40,334 nucleotides of DNA from Candidatus Woesearchaeota archaeon (GTDB lineage Archaea; Nanobdellota; Nanobdellia; Woesearchaeales; GW2011-AR15): the NCBI GenBank assembly GCA_014729915.1, contig WJJD01000155.1:1-40334 (forward strand). The letters are read 5' to 3'. Numbering within the stretch: position 1 is the first letter of the stretch; every line of letters begins with the position of its first letter. The position numbers and the translations under genes were made by a program. Shown piece after piece: positions 1-6,676 of the stretch. The notes under the pieces were generated by a model. It had not been told where the DNA came from. It saw only the letters and a program-made list of their open reading frames with translations, and did no database searches.

Positions 1-72
1 AAATTGATATAAACAACAACTCTTTTATTTTTTTTAGGTACATATTCTGTCACCTCAGATAGATTTGTACCT

Positions 73-101
73 AATCACCCCTTAGCTTATAAGGGGTGAT
101 T
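73..101. other. 12-bp perfect inverted repeat (hairpin)
   Basis: Two 12-base arms (73-84 and 90-101) pair perfectly around a 5-base loop. The arms hold a run of four C and four G, unusually GC-rich for this region. It lies about 90 bases before the first gene. No T-run follows on the plus strand, so it may be the 3' end structure of a gene left of the window or a protein-binding palindrome. The rest of 1-157 shows nothing I can name. Confidence 0.6.
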
Positions 102-157
102 TCATTTATATGAGTTTTGGTCGTTTTTCAGAATACCCATTAATGTTCTATAATAAA

Positions 158-167
158 GCTTATATTC
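158..167 (+). promoter_or_regulatory. TATA-like box for the anchored amidohydrolase gene
   Basis: The stretch CTTATATTC lies about 26 bases before the ATG at 190. That is the archaeal TATA-to-start distance, so the mRNA is probably leaderless. No ribosome binding site precedes the ATG. Confidence 0.4.
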
Positions 168-189
168 TATTCATTATTTAATTAATGTA

Positions 190-1935
190 ATGAAAAAAAG
201 AGGAATTGAATCTATTGAGCAATGGATGATTATTATTGCTGGTTTTGTTATCGGAGGATTAGTCTTTGTTGGAGGATACAAACTTATTTCTTTGCAGGTC
301 AAGAATAATGAAATCAATAATATAAAAGATAATTTTCACCGATTAAAAAATGTGATGCAGGAAAGTTGTTATTCCGGAAAAAACAGCCTTAATTCAGATT
401 CATTTACTTTCTCTTCATTAGTTAATAACCTCTCTATAAAAAACTCATCCAACCAAAAATACGAGTCAGGAGATCAGTTATGCATAAACATCCAGGGCAC
501 CGGAGAGATATGTGAAAAATTAAAAAACTGTTATTATATTATGGAAACAATTGATCAGACTCAAAATGAAAGTATATTGTATCTTGTAAATAAGATATTA
601 AAAAGAACAAAAAATATTAATGTGAATTTGTTTGTTAAAAAATCAAATGTAACTAAGGTGTGCACGACTTGGAAAAAAAAACTGAATAAACAATCTGAGT
701 TTTATTTATCTGACTCTCTTGTTAAAAGGGGAGGAGGTTGTATAGATTCCTGTCAATGCAGTTCTGGTTATATTTGCACCAAAACTTCACACTGCTGTCC
801 AAAAGGAAAAGAATATATTAATGGTGTATGTGCTTTGACCTGCACAGAAGATCATTGGAAGTATTCTGACGGGGATTGTAAACCTGATAATAAGTTAACA
901 AGATCATGGTCTAAAATATCTCAATGTGAAAACGGTGTTTCTCATCCTAATCAAGAAAAAATTGATTGTACTTATGCTTCTGCATGTCAAAAACCAAGTA
1001 TTGGGGAAGCAAAAAACTATCTGGAAATAAAACAAGGGAACATACCAATTCTTTTAGCAATAGGTCATGCCGGTTGGAAAAAGGCCGGAAATAAAAGAAA
1101 TGAAGGATATGCAGCTGACCCATTACTTTATGAGCTTGTAGATATCTTAAGAACACAACTAAGTCAAAAAACAAATGGATTAAAACCTTACATTGTATAT
1201 AACCAGGCAAATAGAAATTATATGAATCCAAACAGACCTATTGGACACAATGAAGCCTATAATTCTAATAACCAGCTTGCAGAAAATATTTACTTTGGTT
1301 TTCATGATTATGTAGACTACATGGTGTGTAAATTAGAAGAAAAATTCGGACAAGATATGGGTATTTTAATTAATCCTCATACAACAGATCTTAGCTGGGA
1401 CAGAGGACATGACAGATATCATAAACCCTGGGATAGGATTTGTGAAATCGGAATTTATGCAAATATTAATAACTTAGACTCAAAGAAAAACACAATGCAA
1501 TCCCTATACCAGAGAAAAGGTGGTGGTGCAGTCAGGGGAGAAAACAGTATTCCATATTATTTATATCATGCACAGAACTGGCCAAACGAAGCAGCTGTTT
1601 GGCCTGATGTAAATAATAAAAATTCAAAAACAGAAACAATAAATGGAAATGATGTCTGGCATGTTATCCCGGCAAAAATTAATGGAAATTGGGAAACTGC
1701 TTTGTTTAATGGTGCACAAACAATAATTTGGCACAGTACCCAGACTTACAACAGAAATCAAAGATGGCAATATGGTATTGATGCTTTCCAGATAGAGATG
1801 AATTACCGCAAAGATTCCGGGTTTGGAAAAAGCGGAGGAAACCTTGATGATACTTTTGCAAATATGTTTATAGATGATTTTACAGATGCAATTCTTTTTA
1901 GCCTGGAAAAAAATTATGACTGGACTATGGAATAA
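190..1935 (+). CDS. pilin-anchored N-formylglutamate amidohydrolase-like protein
   Basis: 581 residues in three parts. Residues 1-35 are a short basic start (MKKRG) and one hydrophobic helix, like archaeal type IV pilin (class III) signals and the anchors of the operon at 19.4-25.8 kb. Residues 184-214 form a Cys-rich module (C-x3-C-x-C-x5-C-x5-CC-x10-C). Residues about 285-540 resemble the zinc-dependent N-formylglutamate amidohydrolase fold, related to M14 carboxypeptidases: IGHAGW (H293), NRNYMNPNRP (342-350), NPHTT (H397) and a late QIEMN (E536) match the expected zinc ligands and catalytic Glu in order. I infer an extracellular, membrane-tethered amidase or peptidase; the substrate is unknown and formylglutamate itself is unlikely outside a cell. 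It stands alone, apparently leaderless. The enzyme family call rests on motifs only. Confidence 0.65.
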   Translation: MKKRGIESIEQWMIIIAGFVIGGLVFVGGYKLISLQVKNNEINNIKDNFHRLKNVMQESCYSGKNSLNSDSFTFSSLVNNLSIKNSSNQKYESGDQLCINIQGTGEICEKLKNCYYIMETIDQTQNESILYLVNKILKRTKNINVNLFVKKSNVTKVCTTWKKKLNKQSEFYLSDSLVKRGGGCIDSCQCSSGYICTKTSHCCPKGKEYINGVCALTCTEDHWKYSDGDCKPDNKLTRSWSKISQCENGVSHPNQEKIDCTYASACQKPSIGEAKNYLEIKQGNIPILLAIGHAGWKKAGNKRNEGYAADPLLYELVDILRTQLSQKTNGLKPYIVYNQANRNYMNPNRPIGHNEAYNSNNQLAENIYFGFHDYVDYMVCKLEEKFGQDMGILINPHTTDLSWDRGHDRYHKPWDRICEIGIYANINNLDSKKNTMQSLYQRKGGGAVRGENSIPYYLYHAQNWPNEAAVWPDVNNKNSKTETINGNDVWHVIPAKINGNWETALFNGAQTIIWHSTQTYNRNQRWQYGIDAFQIEMNYRKDSGFGKSGGNLDDTFANMFIDDFTDAILFSLEKNYDWTME

Positions 1936-1962
1936 TATTATGTTTTGCTAAACCAAAAATGA

Positions 1963-2085
1963 TTAGCCTCTCTTAAATTTTTCACATTCGATAATATAAA
2001 TAGAAAATCCTTTCTCCTTCATTTTTTCAGAATCTTTTTGATCCTGGCAATTTGTTCTTTTTCCGCAGTTATTGCAAATTGACAA
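1963..2085 (-). CDS. 40-residue Cys protein (putative zinc-binding)
   Basis: The reading begins at a TTG (2085-2083), preceded five bases earlier by a strong binding site, AGAGGG (complement of 2091-2096). The product starts MSICNNCGKRTNC and ends in IIECEKFKRG. Cys at 4, 7 and 13 plus a late Cys (near 34) could bind one metal ion. A TATA-like stretch lies at about 2122-2131, upstream on this strand. Promoter, binding site, Cys pattern and lack of another gene in the gap support it despite its size. It lies just downstream of the interrupted tRNA gene but seems to have its own promoter. I do not recognise a function. Confidence 0.55.
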   Translation of the reverse strand: MSICNNCGKRTNCQDQKDSEKMKEKGFSIYIIECEKFKRG

Positions 2086-2121
2086 CTTTTCCCTCTATAA
2101 ATAATTAAGAACAAAAGTTAC

Positions 2122-2131
2122 TTTTATATTT
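2122..2131 (-). promoter_or_regulatory. TATA-like box for the 40-residue Cys protein
   Basis: On the minus strand this reads AATATAAAAG. A start site about 26 bases on falls near 2100, leaving a short leader that holds the AGAGGG binding site before the TTG start at 2085. It also separates this gene from the tRNA gene upstream. Confidence 0.4.
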
Positions 2132-2159
2132 TTCTGTTAAGAAATATGGACCCGGAGGG

Positions 2160-2196
2160 ACTTTCATATCCAAAGCAATGCTTTTGGATTTTTGAA
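2160..2196 (-). other. T-loop of tRNA-Arg(UCU) containing a putative ~30-base intron
   Basis: A normal T-loop has 7 bases; this one has 37. It begins TTCAAA, as a T-loop should, and ends AAGT before the 3' arm of the T-stem. Inside, a hairpin pairs seven bases (2168-2174 with 2183-2189), then GC with GC after a one-base bulge, around a 3-base loop. A hairpin flanked by splice-site bulges is what the archaeal splicing endonuclease recognises. The exact exon borders cannot be fixed from sequence alone. Confidence 0.75.
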
Positions 2197-2228
2197 CCCT
2201 CGACCCACTGCTTAGAAGGCAGTTGCCC

Positions 2229-2255
2229 TTTCTGTCTTAATAAAGAATCCAGACT
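2229..2255 (-). other. D-loop of tRNA-Arg(UCU) containing a putative ~17-base intron
   Basis: The loop opens with AGTCTGGA, which includes the invariant G18-G19, and closes with A before the GGGC arm. The extra 17 or so bases between hold a short TCTT/AAGA pairing around TATT. The size is near the lower limit of known archaeal tRNA introns, so a permanently enlarged D-loop cannot be excluded. Confidence 0.6.
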
Positions 2256-2268
2256 AGGCTACGGGTCC

Positions 2269-2510
2269 TTAACCTTTGAAGAATAAATATCTTGTTTTAA
2301 AGTTTTTTGTTTAAATCCACTTCTCCATGGAAAGATCATCATAATATTTCCCTTGTATTTGATCTCTTTTTTAAAAACAGCTGCTTTTTTATGGATTAAT
2401 TTTCTTTTTTCTTCAAATAAAACTTTTTATAATTACAGAAAGTTATAAAAGTTATAAATTTCCAAAAAGTTTATATTATACAACTCATTTTAAATAGCCG
2501 GGTGTTAATA
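2269..2510. other. intergenic stretch with the vapBC promoter
   Basis: This gap between the tRNA gene and vapB holds a TATA-like stretch TTTATATTA at about 2470-2478, which would place a transcript start near 2500. On the minus strand, about 50 codons are open from 2415 down to a TAG inside the tRNA gene, but there is no good start until two late Met codons. I do not call it a gene; it may be a remnant. Confidence 0.4.
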
Positions 2511-2750
2511 ATGGATGTAAGTATTAAAAACATTCCTGACAAGGATTGGAGGGCATTTAAAGTTGAGGCTGCAAAGCACAATCTAAAGACAGGAGAGATG
2601 TTTTCAAAGCTAGTAAATGAGCACAAAGAAAAATGTGAAAAGGGCAACTGGAAAAAATTTTTATACAGTGAAAAAACATTGACAGAAAAAGACACTAAAA
2701 TCATAAAAGAATCTATAAAAATATTCAGAAGAGATACTGAATTTAGATGA
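2511..2750 (+). CDS. vapB: VapB-type antitoxin
   Basis: 79 residues. The opening DVSIKNIPDKDWRAFKVEA fits a short beta strand followed by helix 1 of a ribbon-helix-helix DNA-binding fold, and the Lys-rich tail would bind the toxin. It overlaps the PIN-domain gene by four bases (ATGA), the classic antitoxin-toxin coupling. An earlier GTG (2502) is in frame, but its GGTG is better read as the ribosome binding site of the ATG at 2511. Such antitoxins neutralise the partner nuclease and usually repress their own promoter. The pair is likely; the antitoxin subfamily is not certain. Confidence 0.8.
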   Translation: MDVSIKNIPDKDWRAFKVEAAKHNLKTGEMFSKLVNEHKEKCEKGNWKKFLYSEKTLTEKDTKIIKESIKIFRRDTEFR

Positions 2751-3148
2751 AATTATTAAAATATATTTTGGATACGAATATCTATATTGAAATAGAAAGA
2801 AATAATCAATCTATTAAAAAAAAAATCGAGAGTTATCTTAAAAAAAAAAATGGACTTCTTTATTTAACTTCACCGACATATACTGAATTATTTTATGGAT
2901 TTTTAAAGAGAAATCCTAAAGATATTAAAAAAAAGCTTGAAAAGTTAAACAGCCTGCCTGTATTAAATACTTCTAAGAGAAGTGCATTAATGTGTGCAGA
3001 TTTAAAACATAATCTTGAAAAAAAAGGAAAAATAATTCCGATATTTGATCTTTTTATTGCAAGCATAGTTATTGCAAACAAAGGAATTTTAATTACAAGC
3101 GATCCGCATTTTAAAGAGATTGGTAAAATTAGGTTAATTTATTTATAA
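2747..3148 (+). CDS. vapC: VapC-type toxin, PIN-domain ribonuclease
   Basis: 133 residues, a normal VapC length. PIN-domain acidic residues are visible in order: YILDTNIYIE (D9), PTYTELFYG (Glu of TEL), IFDLFIAS and ILITSDPHF, giving the metal-binding set of a PIN nuclease. VapC toxins cut tRNA or rRNA when the antitoxin is lost. Its start overlaps the vapB stop by four bases, so it is translated by coupling. It looks intact, unlike the decayed PIN gene at 12.1-12.3 kb. Confidence 0.9.
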   Translation: MKLLKYILDTNIYIEIERNNQSIKKKIESYLKKKNGLLYLTSPTYTELFYGFLKRNPKDIKKKLEKLNSLPVLNTSKRSALMCADLKHNLEKKGKIIPIFDLFIASIVIANKGILITSDPHFKEIGKIRLIYL

Positions 3149-3173
3149 TTTTTTCAAAACCTGTGTTTTAAAG

Positions 3174-3186
3174 GTTATATATACAT
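3174..3186 (+). promoter_or_regulatory. TATA-like box before the palindromic element and the radical SAM gene
   Basis: The run TTATATATACATA would start a transcript near 3205, inside the palindromic element. The radical SAM mRNA would then carry a structured leader of about 105 bases, in contrast to the leaderless genes elsewhere in this window. Confidence 0.4.
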
Positions 3187-3189
3187 AAA

Positions 3190-3300
3190 TTATAGAGAAT
3201 TTTGAAAAACATCAAAATTCTTTAAGAAGAACTTTGAATTATTCTCTATAAACATCTGAAAATAGAGATCAATTTATAGGTAATTCAAAGTTCTCTATAA
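3190..3300. repeat. 111-bp palindromic element with 17-bp terminal inverted repeats
   Basis: The ends 3190-3206 and 3284-3300 are inverted copies with one mismatch (outermost TTATAGAGAA / TTCTCTATAA). A second inward copy of the outer ten bases lies at 3242-3251. Arms of 14 bases (3228-3241 and 3281-3294) pair perfectly, and a 9-bp hairpin (3197-3205 with 3212-3220) sits inside. Both flanks show TAAA (3186-3189 and 3301-3304), which could be a target duplication, though the region is AT-rich. It may be a miniature transposable element or a leader whose arms can pair in alternative ways. It ends 10 bases before the radical SAM start. Confidence 0.65.
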
Positions 3301-3310
3301 TAAAAAAATT

Positions 3311-4624
3311 ATGTTTTTGCTGGACACCCCAAAACATAATGAGAAAAACTTATCTTTTAAAATGTCAAAATCATACATCAGAACTAGTGATATTATCATA
3401 AGAAAAGAATATTTTGGCGGGATTGCCTTTAATAAACAAAATGCAGTAAATCTTGAACTTGATAAAGAAGGCTTTTTTTTATTATCAATCCTTGAAAAAC
3501 CATTATCTTTAAAGAAAATAAAAAATAAACTTAACCTGCATTTCTCAAAAATCTTTTTAAACTCAGAAATTAAACCTATTTTGGATTCATTAAAAAAAAA
3601 CGGATTTGTAAAGATTATACATTTACCGTGCAATTTTAAAAAACCTCAGAAATTTAATGAAAACAACTTTCTTCCAAATGTTTTATCAGCTCCTGAAACT
3701 GTACATCTTTCTGTCACTGGAAAATGCAATTTAAATTGTGTTTTTTGTTATGGAAAATCAAAAACTCCTGACCTTTCCAAAAAAGAGATTTTCAGGATGA
3801 TTGATACATTATCATCAATGAGAGTATTTCAGCTTGCAATAGGAGGGGGAGAACCTTTTTTAAGAAAAGATATCTTTGAGATAATAGACTACACCAGACA
3901 AAAAAATATTATTCCAAACATAACAACAAACGGAACTCTTATTACAAAGGAGATTATAGAGAAAATAAAAAATAAAATAGGTCAATTAAATCTCAGTTAT
4001 TATGAAAATTTCAAAAAACTAAATGATATTTTACAACTTTTAATAAAAAACAATATCAGAACTGGTATAAATATCTTGGTTACAAAAAAGAATCTACCAG
4101 TACTAAAAAATATTATAAATGATCTGTTAAGATATGATATCGCAAATATAATTATCCTAAGACCAAAACCAGGAAAAAATAAAAAATGGTATCAACAAAA
4201 TCAATTTTCTAAAAAAGAATTAAATAAATTAAAAAAAGTACTTGACAAATATCAAAAAAAAATAAATGTTGACTGTTCGCTGACATGTCTGATGTATAAT
4301 ATTCCAAAACAAGAATTACAAAAAAATTCTGTTTTTGGCTGTGTTGCAGGATCTAGATTTTGTACAATAAAAAATAACGGTGATGTATTCCCTTGCTCAT
4401 TTTTTAATGAAAAAGACTATCTTGCCGGAAATATCGTTAAAACAGACTTTGAAAAAATCTGGAAAAAATCACAAACATTTAAAAAATTCAGAAAGTTAAC
4501 TAAAAAAATAAAAGGAAAATGTAGAACTTGTGAAATAAAAGAACACTGCAAAGGTTGCAGAAGAATAGTGTTGGAATTTGGAGATGATTTTTATGATTCA
4601 GATAAAGGATGCCTAAAGAGGTGA
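3311..4624 (+). CDS. radical SAM/SPASM protein with PqqD-like N-terminal domain
   Basis: 437 residues. C139-x3-C143-x2-C146 (GKCNLNCVFC) binds the 4Fe-4S cluster that cleaves S-adenosylmethionine, and GGGEPFLRKD follows as the SAM-contacting strand. The C-terminal quarter is Cys-rich (GCVAGSRFC, DVFPC, CRTC, CKGCRR, GC), a SPASM domain for auxiliary clusters. Residues about 45-105 (AVNLELDKEGFFLLSILEKP and on) look like the small winged-helix PqqD/RRE domain that holds peptide substrates of RiPP enzymes. That suggests a peptide- or protein-modifying enzyme, although heme-type SPASM enzymes are an alternative. No precursor peptide is seen nearby. The next gene's binding site overlaps this stop codon, so the two are co-translated. 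The start could instead be the Met at 3362; neither has a clear binding site. Confidence 0.8.
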   Translation: MFLLDTPKHNEKNLSFKMSKSYIRTSDIIIRKEYFGGIAFNKQNAVNLELDKEGFFLLSILEKPLSLKKIKNKLNLHFSKIFLNSEIKPILDSLKKNGFVKIIHLPCNFKKPQKFNENNFLPNVLSAPETVHLSVTGKCNLNCVFCYGKSKTPDLSKKEIFRMIDTLSSMRVFQLAIGGGEPFLRKDIFEIIDYTRQKNIIPNITTNGTLITKEIIEKIKNKIGQLNLSYYENFKKLNDILQLLIKNNIRTGINILVTKKNLPVLKNIINDLLRYDIANIIILRPKPGKNKKWYQQNQFSKKELNKLKKVLDKYQKKINVDCSLTCLMYNIPKQELQKNSVFGCVAGSRFCTIKNNGDVFPCSFFNEKDYLAGNIVKTDFEKIWKKSQTFKKFRKLTKKIKGKCRTCEIKEHCKGCRRIVLEFGDDFYDSDKGCLKR

Positions 4625-4628
4625 TTTG

Positions 4629-5213
4629 ATGAAAATAATAAGCAAAAAAAAATATTTTGATTGTGACCATAGTTCTGTTAGTTATGAATTTATATCTGAT
4701 AAAAAGATATCTGATGAGGCAAAAAACTTTGCAAGACAAAGCAGCAGCCGTTTTAGAATCAGCAGGCATAAACTTGAAATTACAATTCCCGGAGAACATT
4801 ATCTTTATGATCATATCCAGGATACTCTTCTAGAAAAATATAACATTCCTTTGTTAATTTATGAAGATTACGACTGGTGGAACTTTTTAATTATGCTTGA
4901 ATATGATGAAAAAATGATGAAGGAACTTAAAAAATATGATGATGTTGGATCTGATCACACAATTCATATTACAAAAAAAAGTAAAAAAATCGAAATCTGG
5001 ATAACTGTACATATAAACTATGGTTATTCTCAGGACGAATCTCCCTTTAATATACTTGAAGATATTTTTCTTGATATAAGAGAAGATATCTTAAGCAAGA
5101 ATTTTGAATCATTGGACATATTAAAAATGTATTGTGAAGAAAAAGATATTTCAGATTATAAAACCAGTTCAGAATTGTATGATAGATTAATTTCCATATT
5201 AGACAAACACTAG
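4629..5213 (+). CDS. unknown protein coupled to the radical SAM gene
   Basis: 194 residues with no signal peptide or membrane segment; I recognise no family. It is acidic and aromatic-rich in the middle (YEDYDWWNF), followed by LKKYDDVGSDHTIHITKKSK. That last segment recurs, decayed, at 12022-12090, so the protein is one of at least two relatives in this genome. The binding site GGTGATT overlaps the stop of the radical SAM gene and favours the ATG at 4629 over a TTG three bases earlier. Tight coupling suggests a partner or substrate of that enzyme, but this is inference. It ends in TAG, showing that TAG works as a stop here. Confidence 0.7.
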   Translation: MKIISKKKYFDCDHSSVSYEFISDKKISDEAKNFARQSSSRFRISRHKLEITIPGEHYLYDHIQDTLLEKYNIPLLIYEDYDWWNFLIMLEYDEKMMKELKKYDDVGSDHTIHITKKSKKIEIWITVHINYGYSQDESPFNILEDIFLDIREDILSKNFESLDILKMYCEEKDISDYKTSSELYDRLISILDKH

Positions 5214-5668
5214 TGTGTTATTTTAAATTTGATAAAGTTCATGTTCAGAAAGAATTTTGTTAGGATGAAAATAACAAAACAACCGAGTATTTATGAGTAG
5301 TCCCGATTGAATCAGATTTTTTGTAGATTTGAAATCAAAAAACAAATTGCCAAAGAAAATATTGGTTAAATTAGTCACTGATTCACACATGATTTCTGAA
5401 TAACAACTCAAAAAGTTTGTAAAATAACGTAAAACTTTCAAAGAACAATAGTTTTCCAATTACAAAAAATTATGATTTTATAACAAAAGTGTCACCAATC
5501 TTTTGATAGATGAGTAATACCTCAGCACAAGAGGAGGATCAATTTCATTTTGAGAAAAGTAAACTTCTTTTTTCAGGAATGAAAGACCTTATAAATAACC
5601 ACAGATTATACCTTGCAACAGCATAACAAAAATAAAAAAATCTAATTATTTTGTTCTGAGAAGTTGTT
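5214..5668. other. non-coding or decayed stretch beside the broken transposase
   Basis: No gene can be supported. The longest open stretch (78 codons on the minus strand, 5223-5459) has no recognisable motif or binding site. Short readable pieces on the minus strand are separated by stops. The stretch lies where the 3' third of the transposase gene should be, so it is probably its decayed end plus insertion debris. Confidence 0.4.
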
Positions 5669-6460
5669 TTAGGCAGGAAGATATTTTAGGGTAGGTGCTT
5701 TCCTGTTCTCCATACTATTAGTGATTTTGACATATCTAAAACCCCTATCCAAGAGAACAAGTTTTATCTCAACAAACTGTTTAGCATTAAGGATTAATTC
5801 ATCAAGAATTTCAGGCAAATTACCATCTTTTGTATAGATTTTTAGACCCAAAGTTATAATCTTATTTTTATACATAGCTTGCATTGTCAAATATTTGAAA
5901 AAGTAATTTGTTCCATTTTTATGTTTAGCACCTCTAACACTTTTATTTTCTTTTCTATCTTTTGAATAGGTTTCCTGTTCATGGAGGTCAAATATTAAAG
6001 TTTCTTAGTACTTTTTTCCTTTCTTTGTTTTAGGGAACATTTTGAAAAACTGTTTTTTGAAAATATTTTCAAACTGTTCATCAACATCTTCATAAAGCAA
6101 TTTCTTTATTTTGGAAAGTAAAGAGTTCCCGTTTGGTACATCGTCCATTTCATTCATCACTTGACTACTATTTTCAGCACAGGTTTTGAATAAGCTCATA
6201 AAACTAACTAAGTTAAAATATTGACTCTCATCAAACTTAATCTTTTTAGTCCTATTAAGACTCAACATGTTGTTGATTTGTTCTCTTGCAGAGAATAGTA
6301 AGGTTTTTAATTCACTTAATTTTATTTCATTTTGCATGTGATCATCATTACATGCTTGCATGTAAGAGAACTTAACTTTTTCTCTTATTGCAATTTTTTT
6401 AGAATTCTTTATCCTATATATTAAATTTTCAATCGGCCCTACTGTCAATATTAATAACAA
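5669..6460 (-). pseudogene. decayed DDE transposase (ISH3/IS4-like)
   Basis: The 5' part encodes 151 residues ending in a TAA (6007-6005). Reading straight on in the same frame gives IFDLHEQETYSKD, then RGAKHKNGTNYFFKYLTMQA, then KLVLLDRGFRYVKI, and stops at LPA (5669). FDLHE and LLDRGF are the contexts of the first and second catalytic Asp in transposases of the ISH3/IS4 type. Upstream of FDLHE, a segment like SLLSKIKKLLYEDVDEQF also fits that family. The third acidic residue and the C-terminal third are missing. So the element has an internal stop, is truncated and inactive. Terminal repeats were not found. Confidence 0.75.
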
Positions 6461-6529
6461 TTAATTAACTACTTTTTAATAGTAAAAATAGAAACATTTA
6501 AATACCAATAATATAATTATTTAATAGTA

Positions 6530-6676
6530 ATGACAAAAATAGGGATAAGTGTAACAATTAAACCTGAAACATTACTCATTTTAAGAAAATTAATGAGACT
6601 ACAAAAAAAGAAAAAAAGCCATGTTGTAGAGGAAGCTATATTGAAGTATGCAAGAGAGGTAGGAAAAGATGAGTAA
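6530..6676 (+). CDS. small ribbon-helix-helix (CopG-like) protein
   Basis: 48 residues. The opening TKIGISVTIKPETLLILRKL is a typical RHH beta strand (alternating, with VTI) and first helix; KKKKSHVVEEAILKYARE supplies the S-x-V-EEAI second helix. These proteins bind DNA as dimers. The gene overlaps the next one (start 6669) by eight bases and contains that gene's binding site (GAGGT near 6656-6660), so the two form an operon. A TATA-like stretch ATTTAAATA at about 6496-6504 lies about 26 bases before the ATG, so it is probably leaderless. It may regulate the operon, or act as the antitoxin-like half of a pair with the 678-residue protein. Confidence 0.7.
   Translation: MTKIGISVTIKPETLLILRKLMRLQKKKKSHVVEEAILKYAREVGKDE

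Larger units (their letters stand above)
2147..2268 (-). tRNA. tRNA-Arg(UCU) with insertions in the D-loop and the T-loop
   Basis: Read on the minus strand, the acceptor arms GGACCCG (2268-2262) and CGGGTCC (2154-2148) pair perfectly, with A (2147) as discriminator and no encoded CCA. The D-stem is GCCT/GGGC. The anticodon arm ACTGC/GCAGT encloses the loop CTTCTAA, giving anticodon UCU (2216-2214). The T-stem is GAGGG/CCCTC. All four stems are intact, but the D-loop is 27 bases long (2229-2255; usual 8-11) and the T-loop 37 (2160-2196; usual 7). The simplest reading is two non-canonical introns of about 17 and 30 bases, to be spliced out; the anticodon loop itself is uninterrupted. A TATA-like stretch lies near 2283-2292. 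Confidence 0.88.

Noticed and set aside
2269-2415. About 50 open codons on the minus strand running into the tRNA gene
   Set aside because: No good start codon, and the stop lies inside the tRNA. It reads a little like protein but cannot be supported.
5223-5459. 78-codon frame on the minus strand
   Set aside because: No binding site, no motif and no promoter; it lies in the decayed end of the transposase.
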